DNA from: Clostridium fermenticellae
GTDB taxonomy: Bacteria; Bacillota; Clostridia; Clostridiales; Clostridiaceae
NCBI RefSeq assembly: GCF_003600355.1
Contig: NZ_CP032416.1
Location: 454,183-518,182 of the forward strand
Reading direction: 5' to 3'
DNA length: 64,000 bases
The notes beneath the pieces were generated by a model that saw nothing but the letters and a program-made list of their open reading frames with translations, had not been told where the DNA came from and searched no databases. Positions 32,370 to 42,328 of this stretch are shown here, piece by piece (the stretch's first letter is position 1; each line of letters starts with the position of its first letter). Both the position numbers and the translations under genes were made by a program.

Positions 32370-34619
32370 TTGAATAACTTTGAATGGAAGTTGGAAAATG
32401 AATGGCTGCAGGAAGTACTCAAAGAAGTTCGAAAACAGTTTAATGAAAAACATGATTTTAAAGAAAAATTTAGAAAAGATTCTATTGAAACACAAAAGCA
32501 GCTTTGGGAGGATATAGGCTCTTTGTCCATAACTAATGGATTGGATCAGGTTGTAGATTTTATGGAATACATCACAACATTGAAAATGCAAAAAAGAAGA
32601 CATGAATTTGTCAGAAAACTTGAAGAAAAATATGAAAAAATGCTTTTATCCCCATACTTTGGGAGGATGGATTTTCTAGAAAGAGGAAATGATAAAGCTC
32701 AAAAATGTTATATTGGAAACTTCAATCTTATCAATGACAACTTTGATTTTCTAGTATATGATTGGAGAGCTCCAATTTCCAGCATGTACTATGATTACGA
32801 AATTGGAAAAGCTAATTATATATGCCCTGAAGGAAGCATTTATGGTGAAATCACTTTAAAAAGACAGTATAAAATCAATAATGGTAAAATTGAATATATG
32901 TTTGACAGCAATCTAAATATTGATGATGAAATACTTCAGGATATCTTGAGTAAAAGTACTGATAGTAAAATGAAGAACATAGTAACAACTATTCAAAGAG
33001 AGCAAAATAAAGTAATTCGTAATGAGGATTATAAAAATTTGATTGTTCAGGGCCCTGCGGGAAGTGGGAAAACTTCTATTGCTCTTCACAGGATTGCATA
33101 CATCTTATATAAGCATAGAGATAAAATAGCATCACAAAATATAATAATATTTTCTCCAAATGAAATTTTTAATGAGTACATTTCCGATGTACTTCCTCAG
33201 CTTGGAGAAGACAATATGTGTCAAACTACATTTAAAGAATATATGCAAAAAGCCTTAGAATCTGATTTTAAAAAGGAAAGTTACAGTGAAATGATGGAAA
33301 ATATTCTTGCAGCTAATAAAGACCCAATGTATCAAAGAAGAATAGTAAGTATAAAATATAAATCTTCCATACAATTTATAGATATATTAAAAAAATATGT
33401 AGACTATGCCGAAAAAAAAGATAGAAGCTTTAAAGATATTATTTTAAGAGGCAGATTAATAATTTCCTCTAAGGATTTGCAGGAACTGTTTCTTAAAGAT
33501 TATATACAGTTTCCACTAAAAAGGAGACTTCATAAGATAAGGGAAAGAATATTATTTCTTATGGAACCTTATGAAAAAGATTGGGTTAACGAAGTAACCA
33601 GTAAATTTATGGAATCTGATCCTTATCTGGATAAAACAGAAGTTAGAAATCGCAGTATAGCTATTGTAAAAAATGAAATGAAGGATATATATTCTGAAAT
33701 CAATAGAATGACAGAGTTTGATTTAATAGATATTTATAAAAAGCTTTTTATGAAATTGGAGTCTTTTTCTGCAAATTTTAATACCGGGTACAGCGAGAAG
33801 GAAATTGATGAAATAAAAAGCTATACTTTGGACAATTTGAAGGCTGAAAAGCTTAATTATGAAGATCAACCTCCTCTTCTATATCTCAAAGGTGTACTAG
33901 AAGGAATTCCTAAAACCTCAGAAATCAAATATGTTATTATTGATGAAGCGCAAGATTATACACCATTGCAGTATGAAATCTTTTATCAGCTTTTTAAGCA
34001 TGCTAATATAACTATACTGGGTGATCTTGATCAATCCATCAATCCATTTATGAATGTAGGGGATTATAACAACATCTCTCATATATTTCCGAAAGATAAT
34101 ACCTTTATAATAAATTTAACCAAAAGTTACAGATCAACAATGGAAATTACTAAGTTCTCAAGAAGGCTGCTTGGCAAGGATATTACTTACGGATGTGTAG
34201 AGAGAAGTGGAGCTGAACCTTTAATTCTTGGCTTTTCAGATGAAAAATCTATAAAAGAAAAACTTCTTGAGGATGTAAAAAAATATAAGGAGAAAGGTTA
34301 TAAATCCATTGGTATTATAACAAGGACTGTAAAGGAAGCAGATGAAGTATACAATTTTTTAAAAGAAAGGGTTCATGTTAGAGCCATATTGAAGGATGAT
34401 GATGAATATGTAAGTGATACATTGGTAATTCCAGCATACCTTGCTAAAGGATTAGAATTTGATGTAGTGCTTATATATAATGCAGGAAATGAAAATTATT
34501 GCTGCGAGGAAGAAAGGCTGCTGCTATATACTGCCTGCACTAGAGCTCTTCATATTTTGTGCATATATTATTCAGGGAACTGCACTCCATTATTGATAAG
34601 TGCTAAATCTCTGATATAA
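32370..34619 (+). CDS. HelD-like UvrD/Rep superfamily helicase
   Basis: This 749-residue SF1 ATPase resembles HelD, which binds RNA polymerase and helps recycle stalled complexes. The N-terminal coiled-coil arm (residues about 1-100) is typical of HelD rather than UvrD. A FLVYDWRAPISSMYY segment and Walker A QGPAGSGKTSIALHR near residue 230 follow. VIIDEAQDYTPLQYEI (Walker B) lies near 527, and the C-terminal helicase motifs include TKSYRST and the final LYTACTRAL. The start is TTG 32370 behind AAGGAAAGGATG. It lies upstream of, but not clearly in one transcript with, the ABC exporter genes. Confidence 0.88.
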   Translation: MNNFEWKLENEWLQEVLKEVRKQFNEKHDFKEKFRKDSIETQKQLWEDIGSLSITNGLDQVVDFMEYITTLKMQKRRHEFVRKLEEKYEKMLLSPYFGRMDFLERGNDKAQKCYIGNFNLINDNFDFLVYDWRAPISSMYYDYEIGKANYICPEGSIYGEITLKRQYKINNGKIEYMFDSNLNIDDEILQDILSKSTDSKMKNIVTTIQREQNKVIRNEDYKNLIVQGPAGSGKTSIALHRIAYILYKHRDKIASQNIIIFSPNEIFNEYISDVLPQLGEDNMCQTTFKEYMQKALESDFKKESYSEMMENILAANKDPMYQRRIVSIKYKSSIQFIDILKKYVDYAEKKDRSFKDIILRGRLIISSKDLQELFLKDYIQFPLKRRLHKIRERILFLMEPYEKDWVNEVTSKFMESDPYLDKTEVRNRSIAIVKNEMKDIYSEINRMTEFDLIDIYKKLFMKLESFSANFNTGYSEKEIDEIKSYTLDNLKAEKLNYEDQPPLLYLKGVLEGIPKTSEIKYVIIDEAQDYTPLQYEIFYQLFKHANITILGDLDQSINPFMNVGDYNNISHIFPKDNTFIINLTKSYRSTMEITKFSRRLLGKDITYGCVERSGAEPLILGFSDEKSIKEKLLEDVKKYKEKGYKSIGIITRTVKEADEVYNFLKERVHVRAILKDDDEYVSDTLVIPAYLAKGLEFDVVLIYNAGNENYCCEEERLLLYTACTRALHILCIYYSGNCTPLLISAKSLI

Positions 34620-34760
34620 TGTAAATTTTATTTACAATAATTTAATAAGAAGATATATTGATTAAAAAAATTTTTTGAGGTACAATATCCTTTGTAACAA
34701 AGTTCTTATACGAAATGTTCCTATACAAAATATTTTTGATTTTATACAAGGAGAATTAGA

Positions 34761-36986
34761 ATGGTCAAGTTATTAAAGTATTTAAAACCTTTTTTAGGTA
34801 TGATTTTAGGTGCTGTATTACTTTTATTTATTCAAGCTATGTGTGATCTTACACTTCCAGATTATACATCTAATATTGTAAATAATGGAATACAACAGGG
34901 CGGTATTGTAAATGCTGTTCCGAATGCATTAAGAAAAAGTCAAATGGAAAAAATAAATGTTTTTGTTAATGAAAATGATAAAAGTGAAATATCCAAAGAT
35001 TATATATTTATTGACAAATCAAGTAAGGATTATTCATATTATTTAAAACGATATCCAAATTTAAAATATGAACCGATCTTTGTACTTAAAAAAATCAGCA
35101 AAACGGAAGAAAGTAAATTGAATCCTATTATGGGTAAAGCAATGCTTGAGGTGTCAGGCATTGACAAAATCAAATCTACTGCAAAAAATGGTGTTATTAA
35201 TTTTAATGGAATGAATATACCATCAAATACAGATTTATTTGCAGTGATTTCTAAAATGTCGGGCAGTCAGAAAAATAAAATTATTGATGTTATGAATAAA
35301 AAAATATCTGGTTTAGGTGACAACATGATTACTCAATCTGCTGCCCCACTAGTTAAAAATGAATATAAGGCACTTGGAGCAAATACAGACAAACTTCAGA
35401 GCAGATATATAGTAAAGACCGGAATTGCTATGCTTATAATATCTCTTATTGGAGGAGTATGTGCAGTTGCAGTTGGTTATTTGGCATCTAAAACTGCCGC
35501 TGGTCTTGCAAAAAATTTACGTAAAAGTATATTTGACAAAGTTGAACATTTTTCAAATGCAGAATTTGATAAATTTTCAACAGCATCACTAATAACGAGA
35601 AGTACCAATGATATTACACAGATACAAATGTTAATAGTAATAATGATAAGAATGATATTTTACGCTCCTATAATGGGAATTGGCGGAATAATGAGAGCCA
35701 TGGGAAAGAGTCATTCTATGTCATGGATTATAGCGCTTGCGATTATAGTCTTGCTTGGATTAATTTTAGTTGTATTTTCAGCCACAATTCCTAAGTTTAA
35801 AATAATACAAAAACTTATAGATAAGCTGAATCTTGTAACTCGTGAAAATCTTTCAGGAATGATGGTAATAAGAGCTTTTAATACACAGAAATTTGAAGAG
35901 AATCGTTTTGATAAAGCAAATCGTGATGTTACAAATACCAATTTATTTGTAAATCGCGTAATGGTAACTATGATGCCAGCCATGATGCTTATAATGAATG
36001 GAATTACATTGCTTATAGTTTGGGTTGGAGCTCATAATATTGCTGATTCTACAATGCAGGTTGGTGATATGATGGCATTTATGCAATATGCAATACAAAT
36101 AATTATGGCATTTCTAATGCTTGCTGTGATGTTTATACTTGTACCAAGAGCATCTGTTTCAGCAGGACGTATTAGTGAGGTTCTTGAAACTGATTTGTCT
36201 ATTGTAGATGATAAAAATCCTAAAAGTTTTGATATGGATAAGTCCGGTGTTATCGAATTTAGGAATGTATCTTTTAAATATCCTGGAGCTTCAGAGTATG
36301 CTCTTAAAGGTATAAATTTTAAAGCACTGCCTAATAAAACCACAGCCTTTATAGGTTCTACCGGTTCAGGTAAAACTACTTTAGTGAATTTGATTATGCG
36401 TTTTTATGATGTTACAAATGGTGAGATATTTGTAGATGGTGTAAATATAAAGGAAGCATCTCAGCACGAACTAAGAGATAAAATTGGTTATGTGCCTCAA
36501 AAAGGATATTTATTTAGTGGTACAATTGAATCTAATTTGAAATATGCCGATGAAAATGCGAATGAAAAGCAAATTTTAAATGCAGCAGAAATTTCACAGT
36601 CGATGGAGTTTATAGAGCAAAAACCTCAAAAGTTGAAAACTGAAATATCCCAAGGTGGATCTAATGTTTCCGGTGGACAAAAGCAAAGACTTTCTATTGC
36701 TCGTGCTCTTGTTAAGAAACCTGAAGTTTATATTTTTGATGATAGTTTTTCAGCTCTTGATTTTAAAACGGATGCTGCACTTAGAAGGGCTCTTAAAAAA
36801 GAAACTTCAGCGAGTACGTTTCTAATTGTTGCACAGCGTATTTCAACAATTATGGATGCAGATCAAATAATAGTTTTAGATAATGGACGTATAGTTGGAA
36901 ATGGGACACATGAAGAACTTATGAAAAAATGCAGCATTTATAGAGAAATTGCAGTGTCACAATTTTCAGAGGAGGAGTTAGCATGA
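34761..36986 (+). CDS. Heterodimeric ABC exporter, half-transporter with degenerate ATP site
   Basis: This 741-residue half-transporter has an N-terminal membrane domain and a C-terminal nucleotide-binding domain. An unusually long extracellular insert of about 170 residues lies between the first two membrane helices (residues about 45-220), making the protein longer than the usual 580-600. Walker A is GSTGSGKTT near 535, signature VSGGQKQR near 635 and Walker B IFDDSFSALD near 655. Asp replaces the catalytic Glu, as in the degenerate sites of TM287/288-type heterodimers. The stop overlaps the next start by 4 bases (ATGA), so the pair is co-translated. Multidrug or peptide export is likely; the cargo is unknown. 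Confidence 0.93.
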   Translation: MVKLLKYLKPFLGMILGAVLLLFIQAMCDLTLPDYTSNIVNNGIQQGGIVNAVPNALRKSQMEKINVFVNENDKSEISKDYIFIDKSSKDYSYYLKRYPNLKYEPIFVLKKISKTEESKLNPIMGKAMLEVSGIDKIKSTAKNGVINFNGMNIPSNTDLFAVISKMSGSQKNKIIDVMNKKISGLGDNMITQSAAPLVKNEYKALGANTDKLQSRYIVKTGIAMLIISLIGGVCAVAVGYLASKTAAGLAKNLRKSIFDKVEHFSNAEFDKFSTASLITRSTNDITQIQMLIVIMIRMIFYAPIMGIGGIMRAMGKSHSMSWIIALAIIVLLGLILVVFSATIPKFKIIQKLIDKLNLVTRENLSGMMVIRAFNTQKFEENRFDKANRDVTNTNLFVNRVMVTMMPAMMLIMNGITLLIVWVGAHNIADSTMQVGDMMAFMQYAIQIIMAFLMLAVMFILVPRASVSAGRISEVLETDLSIVDDKNPKSFDMDKSGVIEFRNVSFKYPGASEYALKGINFKALPNKTTAFIGSTGSGKTTLVNLIMRFYDVTNGEIFVDGVNIKEASQHELRDKIGYVPQKGYLFSGTIESNLKYADENANEKQILNAAEISQSMEFIEQKPQKLKTEISQGGSNVSGGQKQRLSIARALVKKPEVYIFDDSFSALDFKTDAALRRALKKETSASTFLIVAQRISTIMDADQIIVLDNGRIVGNGTHEELMKKCSIYREIAVSQFSEEELA

Positions 36987-38839
36987 GTAGTGAACGTAAA
37001 GTAAATAGAACTAAAATGCGTAGAGGCCCGGGTGCTGCGATGCAGGGCGGAGAAAAGGCAAATGACTTTAAGAATACTATGAAAAAACTTATAAAGTATA
37101 TGAGTGAATATAAAATTTCTATAATTATTGTTTTTATATTTGCGGGTGCAAGTGCTATATTTTCTATAGTAGGGCCGAAAATACTTGGACGTGCCACGAC
37201 AAAATTGTTTGAAGGTGTTATGAATAAAATTTCTGGAAATGGAAATGGTATAGATTTTAATTATATTGGTAAAATATTAGTTCTACTTATTTTTCTCTAT
37301 ATTATAAGTGCGGCCTTTAGTTATGTGCAAGGTTTAATAATGTCGAAAGTATCTATGGAAGTCAGTTATAAGATGAGAAAAGAAATTTCTCAGAAGATAA
37401 ACAGGATGCCTCTTAAATATTTTGATACAACTAATCATGGAGAAGTCTTATCACGTGTTACAAATGATGTTGATACAGTGAGTCAAACTTTAAATCAAAG
37501 TCTAACTCAAATTATAACATCTATTACAACTGTTATTGGAGTGCTTGTTATGATGTTTAGCATAAGTTTTACAATGACACTTACAGCACTTTGTATAATA
37601 CCTTTGTCATTTGGCATAGTTATGCTTATAGTAAGAAAATCTCAAAAGTACTTTAAGCAGCAGCAAGATTATTTAGGTCATGTAAATGGGCATATAGAAG
37701 AAATGTATGGTGGACATATTGTGATGAGGGCATTTAATGGTGAACAGGATAGTATTGAAAGATTTGATAAGCTAAATAATACACTTTATAAATCAGCCTG
37801 GAAATCACAGTTTTTATCCGGAATGATGATGCCTGTTATGAATTTTGTAAGTAATATTGGATATGTGGGAGTATGTGTCCTTGGAGGATGGCTTACAATT
37901 AAGAAAGCTATTGAAGTTGGAGATATCCAAGCATTTATACAATATGTAAGATCATTTACTCAGCCAATAACTCAGATAGCAAATATATCTAATATATTAC
38001 AGCAGACAGCGGCATCTGCTGAACGTGTGTTTGAATTTTTAGATGAAGAAGAAGAGAGCAGAGAAGTTGATAAACTCAATATAGATACTAATAATGTAAA
38101 AGGATATGTTGAGTTTAAGAATGTCCATTTTGGATATAATCCTGAAAAAATTATCATCAATGATTTTTCAGCTAGAGTTAAACCAGGTCAGAAAATTGCT
38201 ATTGTTGGACCAACAGGAGCAGGAAAGACAACAATAGTAAAATTACTTATGCGTTTTTATGATGTAAACAGTGGCCAGATTCTCGTAGATGGGAATGATA
38301 TAATGGATTTCAAAAGAGAAGATTTAAGATCTATATTTGGAATGGTTCTTCAGGACACCTGGTTATATAATGGCAGTATACTTGAAAATATAAGATATGG
38401 CAGACTAAATGCATCCGATGAGGAAGTAAAATCAGCGGCAAGAGCTGCACATGTAGAAAGTTTTGTATCTACACTTCCAGCAGGATATGATATGATTCTA
38501 AATGAAGAGGCATCTAATGTTTCTCAGGGACAGAAACAGCTTGTTACAATTGCCAGAGCAATACTTGCAAATCCAAAAATTTTAATTCTGGATGAAGCAA
38601 CTAGTTCTGTTGATACACGTACTGAAGTCATGATAAAAAATGCCATGGATAATCTTATGAGTAATCGAACAAGTTTTATTATTGCACATAGGTTATCTAC
38701 AATAAGGGATGCTGATCTAATACTTGTAATGGATCATGGTGATATTGTAGAGCAGGGGACACATGAGGAACTTATAAAGAAAAATGGTTTTTATTCAAAT
38801 CTCTATAAAAGTCAATTTGAAGAATCAGAAGCAGTATAG
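36983..38839 (+). CDS. Heterodimeric ABC exporter, catalytically complete half-transporter
   Basis: This 618-residue partner has a cytoplasmic basic N-terminal stretch, six membrane helices and an ATPase domain. Walker A is GPTGAGKTT near residue 410, Walker B ILILDEATSSVD (intact Glu) near 535 and H-loop IIAHRLSTI near 565. The signature is VSQGQKQ instead of SGGQ, the expected partner change for a heterodimer with one degenerate site. GGAGG before ATG 36983 lies inside the end of the first gene. A 262-bp palindromic repeat follows the stop. Confidence 0.94.
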   Translation: MSSERKVNRTKMRRGPGAAMQGGEKANDFKNTMKKLIKYMSEYKISIIIVFIFAGASAIFSIVGPKILGRATTKLFEGVMNKISGNGNGIDFNYIGKILVLLIFLYIISAAFSYVQGLIMSKVSMEVSYKMRKEISQKINRMPLKYFDTTNHGEVLSRVTNDVDTVSQTLNQSLTQIITSITTVIGVLVMMFSISFTMTLTALCIIPLSFGIVMLIVRKSQKYFKQQQDYLGHVNGHIEEMYGGHIVMRAFNGEQDSIERFDKLNNTLYKSAWKSQFLSGMMMPVMNFVSNIGYVGVCVLGGWLTIKKAIEVGDIQAFIQYVRSFTQPITQIANISNILQQTAASAERVFEFLDEEEESREVDKLNIDTNNVKGYVEFKNVHFGYNPEKIIINDFSARVKPGQKIAIVGPTGAGKTTIVKLLMRFYDVNSGQILVDGNDIMDFKREDLRSIFGMVLQDTWLYNGSILENIRYGRLNASDEEVKSAARAAHVESFVSTLPAGYDMILNEEASNVSQGQKQLVTIARAILANPKILILDEATSSVDTRTEVMIKNAMDNLMSNRTSFIIAHRLSTIRDADLILVMDHGDIVEQGTHEELIKKNGFYSNLYKSQFEESEAV

Positions 38840-38842
38840 TTT

Positions 38843-39104
38843 TATAGGGTTTGTAATTCTAAGCTTAACTTATGCGCAGGTCGGGATTCCCAAAATACGT
38901 CACGTAAAAAATTTCTAGTAAGTCTAAGCTTGCATTCATAAAAATCTAAGCGGATTATATAAACTCGCTTTGCTCAGACATATATAATCCACTAAGATTT
39001 TCAAGAACGCTTCGCTAAAACTTACTACAAAATTTTTTAATGTGCCTAAATTTTAGAAATCCCGACCTGCGCATAAGTTAAGCTTAGAATTACAAACCCC
39101 CATA
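38843..39104. repeat. Full-length 262-bp palindromic (MITE-like) element
   Basis: The outer arms are near-perfect inverted copies over about 45 bases. The left begins TATAGGGTTTGTAATTC and continues AAGCTTAACTTATGCGC; the right is its complement and ends GAATTACAAACCCCCATA. Weaker pairing continues inward to a centre where GCGGATTATATA and TATATAATCCACT oppose each other around a CGCTTTGCT loop. It encodes no protein. Partial copies occur elsewhere in the window. It would form a very long RNA hairpin and may act as a transcript end between the convergent ABC and thioesterase genes. Confidence 0.85.
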
Positions 39105-39127
39105 TTTGATTTAAAGTCTGGTTTGTC

Positions 39128-39517
39128 TTATTTAGCCTTATCTAGAAACCTTTCAAGGTTTACAACGCACTGTTCATATGTTCCAAATCCTATTTTACAA
39201 GTTTCATTGAATACTTCAATATTATATAATATTTTTCTTCCATTTATTGCGGCGATTTTTACTTTAATTTTAATCTCTGAATTTACAGAGGTCGGATTTA
39301 TATGTTGAACATTAATTTTGGTGCCTACAACTCTACAATTTTTAGGTAGTTTATCAATTACTAAATTTGAACATGCCTTTTCTATAAATTTAATCATACT
39401 TGGAGTAGATAGCATGATTATATCTTTATTTCCTATAAAATCAGCTGTATCATTATTTTCTACTATATAATTATCAGTATGTGTTAAGCCCACTTCTAAA
39501 ATATTGCTAAGTTCCAT
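39128..39517 (-). CDS. Hotdog-fold thioesterase (FlK-like)
   Basis: This 129-residue protein of the fluoroacetyl-CoA-thioesterase-like hotdog family has LSTPSMIKFIEKAC near residue 36 (active-site helix), HINPTSVNSEI near 75 and a C-terminal sheet. FlK enzymes use a Thr/Glu/His triad; here Thr38, Glu46 and His72 are candidates. Clostridial members are thought to hydrolyse small acyl-CoAs. It is transcribed alone, converging with the ABC operon across the palindromic element. Confidence 0.8.
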   Translation of the reverse strand: MELSNILEVGLTHTDNYIVENNDTADFIGNKDIIMLSTPSMIKFIEKACSNLVIDKLPKNCRVVGTKINVQHINPTSVNSEIKIKVKIAAINGRKILYNIEVFNETCKIGFGTYEQCVVNLERFLDKAK

Positions 39518-39612
39518 ATAAAGATATTTCTCCTTTCGCTGTAATGCAATAATTTAATTTATGAGTTAATTATACCATGATTTACAAATTTAAATAAATT
39601 ATAAAAAATGTA

Positions 39613-39670
39613 TTGACAAATAATATTTGAAATAGTAAACTAAAAATATAATAAATAATAATTATTAAAT
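39613..39670 (+). promoter_or_regulatory. Candidate promoter and palindromic operator for reverse rubrerythrin
   Basis: TTGACA at 39613-39618 is followed 17 bases later by TAAACT as a possible -10. A perfect palindrome, TAATAATTATTA (39656-39667), lies just downstream. It resembles the AT-rich PerR-type boxes described for clostridial rubrerythrin genes, but the match is loose in such AT-rich DNA. Confidence 0.35.
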
Positions 39671-39727
39671 AAAAATAAATATTAAAAAATAAATTAAGAT
39701 CATAAATGATTTGGGAGGAATATTAAT

Positions 39728-40273
39728 ATGAAAAAATTTGTTTGTTCAGTATGTGGATATGTTTATGAAGGAGAAGAGGCACCAGAGAAGTGTCCTCAAT
39801 GTGGAGCAGGAAAAGATAAATTTACTGAAAAAGTAGATGGCGAAATGGCATGGGCAGATGAGCATAAGATAGGTGTAGCACAGGGAGTGGATAAAGAAGT
39901 AGTAGAAGGATTAAGAGCTAACTTTACAGGAGAATGTACTGAAGTTGGAATGTATCTTGCAATGAGCCGTCAGGCAGACAGAGAAGGATATCCAGAAGTG
40001 GCAGAAGCATATAAGAGAATAGCATTTGAAGAGGCAGAGCATGCATCCAAATTTGCAGAAATGCTGGGAGAGGTAGTAGTACCTGACACAAAGAAGAATC
40101 TCGAAGTAAGAATTGAGGCAGAATATGGTGCCTGCAAGGGTAAAAAGGATTTAGCAGTATTGGCAAAGAAATTAAATTATGATGCAATACATGATACAGT
40201 TCATGAAATGTGCAAGGATGAAGCAAGACATGGTGCTGCATTTAGAGGACTATTAAATAGATATTTTAAATAA
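39728..40273 (+). CDS. Reverse rubrerythrin (peroxide-reducing)
   Basis: This 181-residue non-haem iron peroxidase has reversed domain order. An N-terminal rubredoxin domain with Cys pairs (CSVCGY at residues 6-9 and CPQCGA at 22-25) precedes a ferritin-like diiron domain. That domain has repeated ExxxE/H motifs: [23 protein letters not shown] and [11 protein letters not shown]. In clostridia such proteins reduce H2O2 and O2 using electrons from NADH:rubredoxin oxidoreductase. GGGAGG precedes ATG 39728. Rubredoxin follows 90 bases later, a sensible electron donor. Confidence 0.95.
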   Translation: MKKFVCSVCGYVYEGEEAPEKCPQCGAGKDKFTEKVDGEMAWADEHKIGVAQGVDKEVVEGLRANFTGECTEVGMYLAMSRQADREGYPEVAEAYKRIAFEEAEHASKFAEMLGEVVVPDTKKNLEVRIEAEYGACKGKKDLAVLAKKLNYDAIHDTVHEMCKDEARHGAAFRGLLNRYFK

Positions 40274-40364
40274 ACACATTTTATTATGGATAAAATATTG
40301 AGAAATAATTAAAAATAATACTAAGATATAGTTCTTATATTGATAATGAATTGGAGGGATTGCT

Positions 40365-40526
40365 TTGGAAAAGTATGTTTGTACAGTATGCGGATATGTA
40401 TATGATCCTGAAGTTGGGGATCCAGATAATGGAGTGAATCCAGGAACATCTTTTAAAGATTTACCAGAAACGTGGGTTTGTCCTCTTTGTGGAGTTGGGA
40501 AAGATCAATTTGAAGTAGAAAAATAA
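40365..40526 (+). CDS. Rubredoxin
   Basis: This 53-residue iron-only electron carrier has two Cys knuckles, [10 protein letters not shown] and [10 protein letters not shown], with the conserved [11 protein letters not shown] and DLPETWVCP between them. It starts at TTG 40365, seven bases after GGAGGGA. It probably passes electrons to the reverse rubrerythrin upstream. Transcription ends at the hairpin at 40541. Confidence 0.95.
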   Translation: MEKYVCTVCGYVYDPEVGDPDNGVNPGTSFKDLPETWVCPLCGVGKDQFEVEK

Positions 40527-40540
40527 ATGTATATAGAAAT

Positions 40541-40575
40541 GTTTCAAGTTAAAGTAAACTTGAAACATTTTTATA
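40541..40575 (+). terminator. Intrinsic terminator after rubredoxin
   Basis: GTTTCAAGTT pairs with AACTTGAAAC around a six-base loop, followed by ATTTTTATATTTT. Confidence 0.88.
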
Positions 40576-40582
40576 TTTTAAT

Positions 40583-40909
40583 TTAAATATATCCGCCAAT
40601 TGTTAATGCACTTTTTAAGTAGGGAATATAATATATTAATTTATTTGCTGTATATATGCCGAAACAGAAGAATATCATTATAATTATTAGAAAAAAACTT
40701 AACAAATCATATTTTAATTCAATATTGTTTTTTATACTTAGCTTGTTTAATGTCAATGTTTCTATTCCAAGTGATATTAGTATAATGGGCCAAAATTTCA
40801 ATATATACTCTTCAATGTGAATATTGAAGACAGTTATAAGTAGATAAAGTATGCCTAAAACTATCATAAGAAGACCAAAAGTCAACGTTCCAACCCTTCT
40901 TTGTATCAT
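40583..40909 (-). CDS. Small membrane protein, DUF5668/LiaI-like
   Basis: This 108-residue protein has three to four hydrophobic helices, beginning LTFGLLMIVLGILYLLI and then LKFWPIILISLGIE. This is the pattern of LiaI/LiaF-like transmembrane domains, where a W-P-xx-L-I-x-x-G motif recurs. It overlaps the upstream gene by 4 bases, so the two are a co-translated pair. They sit divergent from an OmpR-type two-component system and could take part in envelope-stress sensing (inference). Confidence 0.7.
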   Translation of the reverse strand: MIQRRVGTLTFGLLMIVLGILYLLITVFNIHIEEYILKFWPIILISLGIETLTLNKLSIKNNIELKYDLLSFFLIIIMIFFCFGIYTANKLIYYIPYLKSALTIGGYI

Positions 40910-41400
40910 TTTTGATCACCTGATTCTACATTCTTTTTTTTACTTTTTATCAGAAAAAACCCTGTACCAATTAAAATTATTGAAATGATTAGATCTTTTA
41001 TAAGTCTTATTATTTCATAATCACAATATCTGCTTATAAAAGGCACAACGATATTATCAATTAATGAAAAAACACCCATAATTATTAGCACATAAGCTAT
41101 ATATTTTTCTGCATTATTGTTAAAAAATGATTTGCTGAAGTTAGTTGATTTAAATATTGGTAAATCATCATCTTGTACATTATCCTCTTGTGTTATTTTT
41201 AGTTTTAAGTCAAATATACTGTAGCACCATATTACTGGTATAAAAATACCAAGAAATCTAAAATCAAATGAGTTTGATATAAAAAGTAAAAGAAAAAATA
41301 AAAGCATAAGTTCCGAACCCTGCCTAATAAGGCCTATATACATATGTCCTGCACCAGGAAATAATGAAAAAAATATAGCTGTTTTTCTTGAATATTTCAA
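40906..41400 (-). CDS. Integral membrane protein with TM2-like N terminus
   Basis: This 164-residue protein starts SRKTAIFFSLFPGAGHMYIG, typical of TM2/DUF6677-like domains in which a PGAGHxYxG turn joins two helices. A hydrophilic loop of about 45 residues and two more helices follow. It is the first gene of the pair. The divergent intergenic region to the response regulator (41401-41626) is AT-rich. Function unknown. Confidence 0.7.
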   Translation of the reverse strand: MKYSRKTAIFFSLFPGAGHMYIGLIRQGSELMLLFFLLLFISNSFDFRFLGIFIPVIWCYSIFDLKLKITQEDNVQDDDLPIFKSTNFSKSFFNNNAEKYIAYVLIIMGVFSLIDNIVVPFISRYCDYEIIRLIKDLIISIILIGTGFFLIKSKKKNVESGDQK

Positions 41401-41626
41401 TTTATAAGTCTCCCCCTCTATTTACAGGATATATAATATTAAAATCCTGTATATTTGTTCTATGTTAAAATCATATTGTATAAACCTTAAAATAAACCTT
41501 GTAAAATTCTTAATTTTTTCTTAAATGATACTTGTATACGTGTTAAAGGTATCATGAATTATAGTAAATAGGGAGGCATTCTTATATAATATAAAAGGAA
41601 GTCTGTTTAAGAGAAAGGATGTAATG

Positions 41627-42328
41627 ATGGCTCAGAAAATTTTGGTCGTTGATGATGAAAGAGAAATAAGAAATTTAATGGAAATTTACTTAAAAAATGA
41701 AGGATTTTGTATCATTAAGGCATCTAATGGCATAGAAGCTTTAAATATACTTGATCGAAATGATATATGTCTTGTTATACTTGATATAATGATGCCTAAA
41801 ATGGATGGAATTGAAACGTGCATAAGAATAAGAAAAACTAAAAACATGCCTATTATAATGTTGTCTGCCAAAGGAGAAGATATGGACAAGATTTTGGGAC
41901 TTACAACAGGTGCTGATGATTATATAACAAAACCTTTTAATCCACTGGAACTCATAGCTAGGGTAAAATCCCAAATAAGGAGATATACAAAACTAAATGC
42001 TGTCTACAATCCTAAAATTGAAAAAACGATTGAAATTGATGATCTATCAATAAATACAGATACGCATGAAGTTATTGTAGGTGATAAAATTGTAAATCTA
42101 ACAAAAAGAGAATTTGATATACTTAAGCTGCTTGCAGAAAATAGAGGGATGGTTTTTAGTACTGAAAAAATATATGAAAGTGTTTGGAAAGAAGGATTTT
42201 ATGATTCTTACAATACAGTTATGGTGCATATTAGAAAAATACGAGAAAAGATAGAACAGAATCCTAGGAAACCTAAGTATATTAAGACTGTTTGGGGAGT
42301 TGGTTATAAAATTGAAAAAGCTCTTTAA
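41627..42328 (+). CDS. OmpR-family response regulator
   Basis: This 233-residue regulator has a receiver domain (acidic pair VVDDER, phosphoacceptor Asp in LVILDIMMPKMDG near residue 51, Lys in TKPFNP near 101). A winged-helix DNA-binding domain ends YIKTVWGVGYKIE. ATG 41627 is used because GAAAGGA lies 7 bases upstream, though 41624 is also in frame. It overlaps the kinase gene, so the two are co-expressed. Targets may include the divergent membrane-protein pair. Confidence 0.95.
   Translation: MAQKILVVDDEREIRNLMEIYLKNEGFCIIKASNGIEALNILDRNDICLVILDIMMPKMDGIETCIRIRKTKNMPIIMLSAKGEDMDKILGLTTGADDYITKPFNPLELIARVKSQIRRYTKLNAVYNPKIEKTIEIDDLSINTDTHEVIVGDKIVNLTKREFDILKLLAENRGMVFSTEKIYESVWKEGFYDSYNTVMVHIRKIREKIEQNPRKPKYIKTVWGVGYKIEKAL

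Noticed and set aside
34598-34612. GTGCTAAATCTCTGA shared with the region right of the IS (about 24391)
   Set aside because: It lies inside the conserved end of the helicase gene and a 15-base match is expected by chance in AT-rich DNA of this size.
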